In this document: piece by piece, positions 1-9,000 of the stretch
How the letters are laid out: every line of letters begins with the position of its first letter
Position numbering within the stretch: the stretch's first letter is position 1
Program-made: the position numbers and the translations under genes
NCBI RefSeq assembly: GCF_042652645.1
Contig: NZ_JBHSGU010000009.1
Coordinates: 1-64,000 of the forward strand
Reading direction: 5' to 3'
Source of the DNA: Glaciecola siphonariae
Lineage (GTDB): Bacteria > Pseudomonadota > Gammaproteobacteria > Enterobacterales > Alteromonadaceae
DNA: 64,000 nt
Notes under the pieces: model-generated
What the model saw: the letters and a program-made list of their open reading frames with translations, nothing else
What the model was told of the DNA's origin: nothing
Database searches by the model: none

Positions 1-110
1 TTACCTTTTTGTTTTGTTAATAAAGATTCGACACCTTTATCAAAACGGGTAACTCTCTCTTTTGCAAGAGGATTGTCAGATTAAGTCGAGACTAATTCAA
101 GTAAGTTCGT

Positions 111-141
111 GAGCCTGTAACGAGACTGTAAGAGACTGTAA
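111..141. repeat. 10-bp direct repeat, three copies
   Basis: GAGCCTGTAA (111-120), then after one extra C, GAGACTGTAA (122-131) and GAGACTGTAA (132-141). It lies in the 228-base stretch to the left of the first gene, downstream of its stop codon. I see no gene, clear terminator or promoter in 1-228. The function of the repeat is unknown and chance cannot be excluded. Confidence 0.4.
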
Positions 142-228
142 CTAATTTTGTGTAACTGCCATTAATGCATTTGCAATCTGATTCCAACATTAACCGCTCA
201 GCGCCCTCATCAGTCATCGAAATGCTTC

Positions 229-1482
229 TCAAAGATTTAAATGCGGCATTGAAACTCGTGATTCACAGTATTCTTGACCCATATGTTCCGAAACCTTTAT
301 CGCATCTTCAATGAACATCAACTGAGATTCGTGTTCGCCAAGACTATCGATTTCTTTGAGCCACTGTCTAATTCTTTTCTCGTCATTTGAGAACAAGTTG
401 TGAGCCGCATTCGTGCCCACCGCAAAGCTCGGATCACGATATGAATTGCCCGTTTGTTCGAGCCGTGCCAGCGCTTCGTTATTGCCTTCGGCTTTATAAA
501 CAATGCCTTGAATAGCTGAGCCAATCATTCGATTAATCATTGTCTTTGCGCGTTTTTCCATATTTAGTCCCAGCGTTAAACATGCTGCGGCATTTTGCAG
601 GTTATTTACCTTAGTTTTACACCAGTGAGTAATCGATTGGTAGTTAACCGGACGAGCAGCATCTATACCTATTCCCATGAGCACATTTGCAGCAAAACTA
701 TTTGCCTCAGAGGCTTCCATGGCGTCAACAAAGCCTAAGACTCTCTCACCAAAGCGCTCGTTGAATATGTTTGACGCGTTTAGACCCTCAATCATTCTTA
801 GAACAGCCTCGTTGTCTTGTTTCGCTGCATATACCATCGCAGCATTAAACCACATTGCGCCATTTTGTTTGTCTGACGCTACAGCGTAATCGATAAATTC
901 TTGCGTACACTGTGGGTGATTATTTACCGCGCATAGGTTTAGGATGTCCATGAGCACTAAAGAGTTACCTGGGTAGCTTGCTTCGAATTCAAATAAAAGA
1001 GCCAATCTTTTGTTCTCATCTTCATTTGCTCTCCAGTGCGCAAAAAGCGCGTGAGCCAGTTTTTGCTCATACAGAGTTGAGTCACTGAGGGAGTCTAAGT
1101 GCCTATCAACCAAGTTCGTATAGGCCTTATCATAATCACCCTGTTCATGATCGTCCTCATCATAACCCACAGGGTCACCGCCGCATTGCAGAATGCTTTG
1201 CCGCTCTTGAGTGACAATGTGTGCAGAAGGGTCGGAAGAGAGCTGCTTATTGTTTGTCTTTGGTGTTTTTGCTTGCTTGATGTTAGCGATAGCGTCTGCA
1301 TTCAAATTAGCTAGCGTGGTATCGGTAATTTGCTCTTCGCCCTCTGTAGATTTACGAGGGTGTAAGGTGCCACCCATGATGTACAGAAGAATTAGCGAGA
1401 GGATGAATGCAAGGGCAATCACCACTAAGAACTTTCCCTTTGACAATTCCATTTCCTTTATTGCGGTCCAGAGGCTTTGCAT
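229..1482 (-). CDS. Membrane-anchored protein of unknown function with helical-repeat-like periplasmic region
   Basis: I do not recognise a named family. The 417-residue product has a short N-terminal cytoplasmic tail, one hydrophobic segment at about residues 18-38 (FLVVIALAFILSLILLYIMG) and then a long soluble region. From about residue 140 to 250 that region is rich in paired helices (ALFAHWRANEDE, MWFNAAMVYAAKQDNEA), resembling TPR/Sel1-type repeats. It is probably an inner-membrane protein with its bulk in the periplasm (inference). The start at 1482 has no good Shine-Dalgarno. An internal ATG at 1452 has AAGGAA immediately before it, which is too close to serve, so the longer form is kept. 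It is divergent from the histidine kinase at 1817. Confidence 0.6.
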   Translation of the reverse strand: MQSLWTAIKEMELSKGKFLVVIALAFILSLILLYIMGGTLHPRKSTEGEEQITDTTLANLNADAIANIKQAKTPKTNNKQLSSDPSAHIVTQERQSILQCGGDPVGYDEDDHEQGDYDKAYTNLVDRHLDSLSDSTLYEQKLAHALFAHWRANEDENKRLALLFEFEASYPGNSLVLMDILNLCAVNNHPQCTQEFIDYAVASDKQNGAMWFNAAMVYAAKQDNEAVLRMIEGLNASNIFNERFGERVLGFVDAMEASEANSFAANVLMGIGIDAARPVNYQSITHWCKTKVNNLQNAAACLTLGLNMEKRAKTMINRMIGSAIQGIVYKAEGNNEALARLEQTGNSYRDPSFAVGTNAAHNLFSNDEKRIRQWLKEIDSLGEHESQLMFIEDAIKVSEHMGQEYCESRVSMPHLNL

Positions 1483-1816
1483 GCGTTCAAATGCATCGAT
1501 TCAAAAGATTATCATAAACGCTTTAGTGAAAATACATATGGAGTGCTTTGGTATTGATTGCAAAGGTGGCTGCCTACGCAGAAATCACCGTGACTTATGA
1601 CGGAGCAAAACAATAGATTTACTCTGCCATCCCCAAGCTTTTTCAACTCTTCTTAATCCGTACCTTCAAACCTACCTCAAAACCCACCTATCGCACTGCG
1701 CTTGCAGGGGATAGTTTGCAATATAAATTTGACCTATACTCTTAACACGCCGCACACAAGTCCAGCGTGATCAGGTTTACCGCAAATGCACACTCAACAA
1801 AAGGCTCTTTCATAAA
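1483..1816. other. 334-base divergent intergenic region
   Basis: This region separates two divergent genes and should hold both promoters. A TATACT at 1735-1740 could be a -10 element for the rightward kinase gene, but no good -35 lies 16-18 bases upstream. I see no convincing small ORF, palindrome or RNA gene here. Confidence 0.3.
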
Positions 1817-3826
1817 ATGACACTAGAAGAAGAAATTAGCCGACTAAAAAGCGAGTTAAATCGCGCGAATAGTGACCGAGACAAATATAAAAAATTGTTT
1901 GACGTATCGGCCGATGCTCTCTCCATTATCGACTTAACAACGGGATGCTTTATTGAGTGCAATGAAGCGGCCATTGAAATGCACGGCGTTGAAAGCGAAG
2001 AAAATTTCTTAAATTTAAGACCCTCTGATATATCGCCAGAGCGGCAAACCTGCGGCAGACTGTCGGCAGATTTAGCCGGAGAGTATATTCAAAAAACCCT
2101 TGAACAAGGGCCACAACTTTTTCAGTGGGTGCACTCAAAGCTCGATGGTACAACGTTTCCGTGTTTGGTATCACTAACCGCAATTGAATTCGAGGACCGC
2201 AGTGTCATTCTCGCAGTTGGTAGAGATATCAGCATGATGGTAGATGCGCAAACAAAGTTAGAACAAGCGTTACTAGACACCGACAAGTTTAGAAAAGCCT
2301 ACTTGAAAGAGAAAGCAAAGTTTGAAAAGTTTGTTGATTTAGCGCCTGTGGGCATCATCATTAATAAGATGAGCAATGGCTCTTTTGAATACGTGAATAC
2401 TGAATTTACGCGCTTTACAGGCTATGCGGCAGACCAACTCAATAAGATGGACTATTGGCAGTTAACCCCACAAAAGTATGAAGAGCAAGAGGGTGAGCAG
2501 CTTGCCTCGCTGAAAGAAAAGGGACGCTACGGACCTTATAAAAAAGAGTATATTCATAAAAATGGACATACTTACCCGGTGCTTTTGTCGGGTATCAGAA
2601 TAGATGACGACGACGGGCAAGAATATATTTGGTCGGTCGTGCAAGATATTAGTGAACAAGAAAAGGCTGCCGAGGTTTTACAGCAGGCTAAAGATCAAGC
2701 TGAGAGTGCAAATATCGCTAAAGGCGTTTTCTTATCGAATATGAGTCATGAAATCCGCACGCCTATGAATGGTGTGCTCGGAACGCTTCAGATTTTACAA
2801 CGAGATACCCCCGACAATAGAAACAAAAAACTAATTTCCAACGCTATATTTTCAGCGAACACGCTACTTCGAATTATCAATGATATTTTAGATTACTCAA
2901 AGATTGAGTCCAATCAGCTCACCCTCGAAAAAGCCGACTTCTCGCTCAAACATTTAGCCGAGTCTGTCATTTCTGATATGCGTCCGCTGGCCATCGAAAA
3001 GGGTATCAAAATTGAATTTTCTTTTGCTAAACATATGCATAGACGCTGGCTGGGTGACTCGGTCAGGGTGCGGCAAATTATCATGAATATTGTGTCTAAC
3101 GCGGTTAAGTTCACTCATCATGGAAGCGTGCAGCTCGATTTTAAGAGAACGCAAAGAGAGGGCTTGGATGGCTTGGTAATAAGTGTTACCGATACGGGCA
3201 TTGGCATGTCGAATGAAGTGGTAGAGCAATTGTTCAGTCGGTTCTCTCAGGCAGATGCATCGATTACACGGAAATTTGGCGGCACGGGCCTTGGCTTATC
3301 GATTACCCGTAATTTAGTAGAGTTAATGCAAGGTGACATTAAGGTGGTTAGTGCCGAAGGGCAGGGCAGTAAATTTGTTATATTTTTGCCCTTGCAATAC
3401 ATAGAAGGCCCCGACAATCCCCAGCTTAGCAACGATGTGGTAGAGGTACCTAAGCTTAAAGGTAAAACAATACTTGTTGCTGACGACAATGTGATTAATC
3501 AAGAAATTGTGAAGTCGATGCTAGAGCCCACCGAGGCTACGCTTTGCTTTGCAGACGACGGGCAAGCCGCGATTGAGATGTACGAATTGGCAAAGCCTGA
3601 TATTATTTTTATGGACATTCAAATGCCGGTATTAGACGGTAAACAAGCCTTTGAGTTGATTCGTGCCAACGACGCAGACACGCCAGTGATTGCGCTTACC
3701 GCTAATGTTATGACGCAAGAAATTGATGAGTACAAAGCACTGGGCTTTACCGGTCATTTGGGCAAACCATTTGATATGCAGAGCTTATATAAGCATCTAA
3801 CGATACATCTCCTAAATCAGGCATGA
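1817..3826 (+). CDS. PAS-PAS hybrid sensor histidine kinase with receiver domain
   Basis: A cytoplasmic hybrid sensor kinase of 669 residues. It has an N-terminal coiled coil (1-30), a PAS domain (about 30-150), a second PAS (about 165-285), HisKA with the H-box SNMSHEIRTPMNG (phospho-accepting His311), HATPase_c with the G1 motif DTGIGM and G2 motif GGTGLGLS, and a C-terminal receiver with VADDN at its start, phospho-acceptor Asp600 in IIFMDIQMP and the conserved Lys in LGKPF. There is no transmembrane segment, so the signal should be intracellular. It has no HPt domain, so a separate phosphotransfer protein is expected. No cognate response regulator lies nearby. Its last 80 bases overlap, in antisense, the end of the DapA-like gene. 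Family is certain; the signal is unknown. Confidence 0.93.
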   Translation: MTLEEEISRLKSELNRANSDRDKYKKLFDVSADALSIIDLTTGCFIECNEAAIEMHGVESEENFLNLRPSDISPERQTCGRLSADLAGEYIQKTLEQGPQLFQWVHSKLDGTTFPCLVSLTAIEFEDRSVILAVGRDISMMVDAQTKLEQALLDTDKFRKAYLKEKAKFEKFVDLAPVGIIINKMSNGSFEYVNTEFTRFTGYAADQLNKMDYWQLTPQKYEEQEGEQLASLKEKGRYGPYKKEYIHKNGHTYPVLLSGIRIDDDDGQEYIWSVVQDISEQEKAAEVLQQAKDQAESANIAKGVFLSNMSHEIRTPMNGVLGTLQILQRDTPDNRNKKLISNAIFSANTLLRIINDILDYSKIESNQLTLEKADFSLKHLAESVISDMRPLAIEKGIKIEFSFAKHMHRRWLGDSVRVRQIIMNIVSNAVKFTHHGSVQLDFKRTQREGLDGLVISVTDTGIGMSNEVVEQLFSRFSQADASITRKFGGTGLGLSITRNLVELMQGDIKVVSAEGQGSKFVIFLPLQYIEGPDNPQLSNDVVEVPKLKGKTILVADDNVINQEIVKSMLEPTEATLCFADDGQAAIEMYELAKPDIIFMDIQMPVLDGKQAFELIRANDADTPVIALTANVMTQEIDEYKALGFTGHLGKPFDMQSLYKHLTIHLLNQA

Positions 3827-4622
3827 TAAGCGGCGAAGGTAACTCACACTGCCATCCTCGTTGGTTTGCTAGTGCATGCACGACTCGATACCCAGAGTGG
3901 GTCCGCATGAGTTGATAAAGCGGCGCGAGGGCAGTATTTAATCTGCGCGCTTTGGTCACATCTTTTGTTTTTATAGCGTTCATAATTGGCACTAAAAGCT
4001 CTGGCACTGTGCCGGCTAGGGTTGAATACCAAGCACTTGCACCGCCTATCATGGCGTCGCAACAAAATGCATCCACCGCATACCCGGCATTAATGTTTAA
4101 AGAACTCAAACTAGCGTGCTGCGCTTGATTATTTTGCTGCGCGAACATTTTGATGGCCTGAATATTGGGGTGTTCAGCTAGCCGTGCAATCACATCATAA
4201 CTTAAGGCTTGGCCGGTTGTAACGGGATTGTCGTAAACGCATACCGGTAGCGGGCTATGTTCAGCAATGTCCAAAAAATATTTAGTTAGCTCATTGTTCC
4301 GCAAGGGCACGTAAGCAAAGGCATTGGCAATGACGCCTTTTGCGCCATGCTTATGGGCGAGCTGGCAGTTAAGCAGTGCCTCGTGAGAGCTGGTTGCACT
4401 TACTCCGCCTATCCAAGGTGTTGTAGCTTTGCTCCAGCACGCCATGACTCTTTCTCGTTCGAGTTGATTAAGATAAGCGAAGCTCCCTGTGCTGCCAAGC
4501 ACGCCGATTGAATCTAATCCAGAGGCATCAACATGCCTTACAATAGCGCTTAGCGTATCGATGTCGGCGCGGCCGTCTTTAATGGGGGTAATCGGAAAAC
4601 CGCTTAAACCGCTAAAAATCAT
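3747..4622 (-). CDS. Dihydrodipicolinate synthase/N-acetylneuraminate lyase family aldolase
   Basis: A class I (Schiff-base) TIM-barrel aldolase of the DapA/NanA superfamily, 291 residues, the usual family length. Visible motifs, numbered from the chosen start, are GSTGS in the GTTGE position (about 44-47), Tyr130 in VYDNPVTTG and Schiff-base Lys158 in AIKMFA. The ATG at 4622 is chosen because GGAG lies six bases upstream; a GTG four codons earlier would put that GGAG inside the gene. The GSTGS and VYDNP variants differ from canonical lysine-biosynthetic DapA, and the context is not lysine synthesis, so a catabolic 2-keto-acid aldolase or lyase is more likely (inference). It is divergent from an Old Yellow Enzyme homologue. 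Its 3' end overlaps the kinase gene by 80 bases. Confidence 0.85.
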   Translation of the reverse strand: MIFSGLSGFPITPIKDGRADIDTLSAIVRHVDASGLDSIGVLGSTGSFAYLNQLERERVMACWSKATTPWIGGVSATSSHEALLNCQLAHKHGAKGVIANAFAYVPLRNNELTKYFLDIAEHSPLPVCVYDNPVTTGQALSYDVIARLAEHPNIQAIKMFAQQNNQAQHASLSSLNINAGYAVDAFCCDAMIGGASAWYSTLAGTVPELLVPIMNAIKTKDVTKARRLNTALAPLYQLMRTHSGYRVVHALANQRGWQCELPSPLIMPDLGDVSLDAYISSAYQMVCPNDR

Positions 4623-4768
4623 CTTTATCTCCACAGCTTCTAAATAAAATGCGCGCAGTCAGGCGCTGCGCGAGCTTATCTTCAAAAACAATGATACCGC
4701 GCAATGATTGCAAGTAAGACTGCATTATGTTGCACTTTACCACTTCGCGATATCTGAAACGTTGATTT

Positions 4769-5992
4769 ATGTTATTTACACCTATTACGCTCCCGTGTGG
4801 ACAAGTTATTAAAAATCGTGCTGTGAAGGCTGCTATGGAAGAAAATATGGCAGACAAACATCATTTCCCCTCCCCAGAACTAAAAACGCTCTATAAAACA
4901 TGGGCTCATGGTGAGGTAGGGCTCATCATTTCTGGCAATGTTATGGTTGATAAAATGGCCATGACCGGCCCCGGCGGCGTGGTACTTGAAAAGAACACGC
5001 CCTTACATGAATTTAGAGATTGGGCGCGCGAGGCTAAACAAAACGATTGTAAAGCGATACTTCAGATAAATCACCCAGGCCGGCAAGTGATGAAGGCCAT
5101 GGGCGGTAAAGTTCTTGCGCCCTCAGCAATTGCCGTGAACATTGGTAAGCACTCTAATTTGTTAGCGCCGCCGAAAGCCATGAGCGAAGAGGAAATTCAA
5201 GACGTCATTCAGCGCTTTATTTACACCGCGGTTAATGCCAAAGAAGCGGGATTTGATGGCGTCCAAATTCATGCCGCTCATGGTTATTTACTTTCTCAGT
5301 TTTTGTCACCGCTTACCAATAAACGCACCGATAAATGGGGCGGTTCGCCAGAGAATAGAGCTCGTATAGTATATCAAATTATTACAAAGGTACGCGATGC
5401 CGTGGGCGAGCACAGCATCGTTGCATTAAAAATGAATTCAGCAGACTTCCAGCGCGGTGGCTTTGATGTTGAGGACGCCATTGATGTGGTTAAGCACCTA
5501 AATACACTCAATATCGACTTTATTGAACTCTCTGGCGGGTCTTACGAAGCGCCTGCTATGCAGGGGAAGTCTGGCGATGAACGAACCCTTGCAAGAGAGG
5601 CTTACTTTTTAAAGTTTGCCACGCAAATTTCAGAGCATGCGAAAATGCCACTTATGACTACCGGCGGAATAAAAAGGTTTGAAACTGCACAAAGCGTGCT
5701 CGAAAACGGCGTTGACCTAGTAGGTATGGCAAGCGCCCTAGCCTATGAACCTTCTTTAATAAGTGCGTGGAAAAGTTCGCCAGAGCATGTCGGCTTTGTG
5801 CCACATGTAAGTTGGAAAGATAAAGCAATGTCGGGACTTGCCACAATGGCCTTGGTAAAACGACAATTACGTAAATTAGGGAATAATCAGCCTACCAATC
5901 CAAAATGTAGTCCCTTGCTATCGTTAATTCTCGACCAACTGCGAATTAAGCGGCTAACAAAGACCTATCGTAAATGGATTGGCGTCGGATAG
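4769..5992 (+). CDS. NADH:flavin oxidoreductase, Old Yellow Enzyme family
   Basis: An FMN-dependent TIM-barrel ene-reductase/dienoyl-CoA-reductase-type enzyme of 407 residues. Diagnostic stretches are LQINHPGRQ, the substrate-binding HAAHGYLLSQFLSP motif, NKRTDKWGGS with ENRARI, and the phosphate-binding TTGGIKR followed by DLVGMASAL near the C-terminus. The protein is shorter than 2,4-dienoyl-CoA reductase and lacks its C-terminal NAD/Fe-S domains, so it is the single-domain OYE type. Typical activity is NAD(P)H-dependent reduction of activated C=C bonds; the natural substrate cannot be read from sequence. It is divergent from the DapA-like gene with 146 bases between starts, so the two may be co-regulated. 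It ends 12 bases before the converging propeller gene. Confidence 0.88.
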   Translation: MLFTPITLPCGQVIKNRAVKAAMEENMADKHHFPSPELKTLYKTWAHGEVGLIISGNVMVDKMAMTGPGGVVLEKNTPLHEFRDWAREAKQNDCKAILQINHPGRQVMKAMGGKVLAPSAIAVNIGKHSNLLAPPKAMSEEEIQDVIQRFIYTAVNAKEAGFDGVQIHAAHGYLLSQFLSPLTNKRTDKWGGSPENRARIVYQIITKVRDAVGEHSIVALKMNSADFQRGGFDVEDAIDVVKHLNTLNIDFIELSGGSYEAPAMQGKSGDERTLAREAYFLKFATQISEHAKMPLMTTGGIKRFETAQSVLENGVDLVGMASALAYEPSLISAWKSSPEHVGFVPHVSWKDKAMSGLATMALVKRQLRKLGNNQPTNPKCSPLLSLILDQLRIKRLTKTYRKWIGVG

Positions 5993-6004
5993 GCCTTCAA
6001 TACC

Positions 6005-9000
6005 TTAATCTTTTTTCAAGCGTTTTTCTTTACTGGCAATACTTTCTTGATACTTTTTCAGCGGGGTAGATTGCGTTTGGTTTTGGTCAAATTCTAAAGG
6101 ACTATTTAAAAACGCTATGACCTTATCAGCAGGCAAGGGCTTAGATATGTAATATCCTTGGGCAAAATCCGCTCCTAAGTCTCTTAGTGCATTAAGCTGT
6201 GTATCGGTTTCAATGCCCTCAGCGGTGACTTTCATACGCAGGCTCTGCCCAAGCGACACTGTTGCCCTTACAATTTCTAATGCGTCAGCGTTAATAAGTC
6301 CATCCGGAGTATTGTCGATGGCGTCTACAAACCTTCTATCTATTTTTATATGTTGCACAGGCAGCTGATTTAAATAAGCTAAGGATGAATATCCTGTGCC
6401 AAAATCATCAATGGCCAGCTCAATATCTCGGGCAATAATTTCGTCAAGCAAGTGCTTAATGTTTGCGTCATTTTCAATCAAGGTCGATTCAGTAAGCTCA
6501 AATTTGAGATACTTACCGGCAAGTCCAGTGCTTGCTAAGCAATTATCTACAGTGTCTAAAAACTCGGGCCCACGAAGCTGATTCGACGACAGATTAACCG
6601 CGATGGTGACATCTTCAATGCAGTCAAATAATTGCCATAATTTTAGTTGCTCGCAAGCGGTTTTCATTACCCACTCACCAATGTCCATAATCAGGCCTGT
6701 TTCTTCAGCCATAGGAATAAACATATCGGGTGGCACGTTGCCTCGTTTAGGATGCTTCCATCTTATGAGAGCTTCAAAGCTTGCGATTTTATTGGTGCGT
6801 AAGTCAAGCAGCGGCTGGTAGACCAAATAAAATTCATTGTTCTGCACGGCATCATGTAAATCGCTCTCCAATTTTGAGAGCTCCATGGAGACTTTGCGCA
6901 TCTCGCGGTCAAAAATTTTGTAGGTGCCCTTGCCATTTTGTTTGGCGTTATACATGGCAATATCAGCATCACGCAGTGCGCCAGTGACCGCGGTATACGA
7001 ATGGTCGCACATCACCACGCCAATACTAACGTTAAAGTGCAGCACTACTTTATCGAGCACGAAAGGCGCGTTGAATGCCTCAATAATGCTGCTGGCAAGA
7101 CGCTCTAGCGCGCTTGGCTCATCTACATTTTCAACCACTACGGTAAACTCATCACCGCCAAGACGAGCTGCATATTGGCTGTCGGTAAGCAGCTTTGACA
7201 GGCGCATCCCGCTAGCAATTAGCAGCTCATCACCAATGATGTGACCGTGCGTATCGTTAATTTGTTTGAAGCGATCGCCGTCTAAAAACATCAAGCCAAA
7301 GGGCGCTTGCGCTGAACTATGCTTAGTGGCAATGAGCGAATTCAATTTCTTAATGAGCCATTCTCGATTGGGCAGGCCGGTGAGTGAATCATGAAAGGCA
7401 AGGTGGAATAGTTTACTCTCTGCGACCTTTCGCTCGCTCACTTCGATTTGCAGTTCTGCGGTTCGGTTTTCAACTCTCTGTTCGAGCTGTGCGTTAAGCT
7501 CGGCTAATGAATCACTGGTTTCTTTTAACTCTAAAGCATATTCATTGAGCTGCTGCGTTTTTTCGTCGACCTTTATTGCCAATTCAATTTCACGACTCCT
7601 AATCAATGACACTCGCCATTTCACAAAGCCATAAGCCGACAACAGGGCTATCAAAACAAATATAAGACGCGCCCACCAGGTTTTCCACCATGGAGTGGCG
7701 ATAATAAACGAAATAGTGTCGCCGCTTTCATCCCAAACGCCACTGCTGCTGGCCGAAAACACTTCAAAGGTATACTTACCCGAAGGGAGATTATTAAACC
7801 TAGCAGACCTTTCGGTAGCGTCAGTTTCAATAAAGTCTTGCTGCCATCCAACAAGTCTGTATTTAAACCTATTGTGTTCGGGGAACACAAAACTAAGGGA
7901 CGTAAAGTCGATTTTAACGTTATTGAATGTATGTGAAATAATAAGTGCTTGTTCTCTAATCGACGAGATATGCGGGTTTACTTCTTGGCGCTTGCCATTT
8001 TTCAAATTCTCAAAAGCGAGTGTTAAAATTTTGGTGGGCGGCACGTAAGACGGCTTAACAACATCGTTTATATTAATAATGTTCATACCGTCTTTAGTGG
8101 GGATGTATAGCTCATCTCCTATGCTGATGAACTCTCCATGAGTGCTGGTAGCATTGCTAACTAGGCCATCTTTTTTGTAATAAGAAACAAACTCTTCGCT
8201 CTGTGGATTGAGTATCGAGATACCCTCGTCGGTTGCAACCCAAAGCTTACCGTTTTTGTCTTTATGAATATAGTTAACGGCGTTGTGCGCTAAGCCGTCC
8301 TCTTTGCGATAAACCTTTAGCGCTTTGCTAAGGCTGTTGTATCGATACAAACCGTTAATTGTACCAACCCAAATCTCTTCAAGAGACTCTACTAGAACAA
8401 AATAAGCGGCCTCGATTTGTGAACTCAAAAGCGGGACAAAGGTTTCAGTAGGTATATCAAAATATTCAAGCCCGGTTTGACCCGACATAAAGAGTTTGTT
8501 GTCGTAAAGCTGAATATGCGTTATCTCACCATTAAGGCTGCCGCCTGTTTTGCCCTCCTGCGCAATCGGGTATTGCGTAAAGCGCCCTGTTCCATAATTA
8601 AAGTATTGAAGACCAAATCCCCATACGCTCAGCCAAAGGCCCTTGTTGTTGTCAGGTAACACAAAAAATATGTTATTCCCCGCAAGAGTTTGCTCTGCGC
8701 TTTTAAGTGGATCATGTTCAAAGCGTTCTGCTTCCAAGGTATTCGGGTCTATACGGGAGAGGCCTCCAGCCCAAGTACCTGCCCAGATATAGCCATCTTG
8801 GTCTTCAGCAACTGAAATCACCGCATTAGATGACAATGAATCTTCATGCAGGGGGTGGTGCTTAATATTGCTAAAATCCCCAGTGCGATGATTAAAGATA
8901 TTAATTCCGCCACCGTCTGTTGCAATCCAAATATCGCCGTTATCGCGCACAACGCCATCAAAATAGTGCGGGAAATAGTCTTGCACCGGCACCGTAATTC

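Noticed and set aside
1211..1600. 129-codon rightward frame crossing the start of the first gene
   Set aside because: It has no ribosome binding site, a mixed composition and a coding counterpart on the opposite strand.
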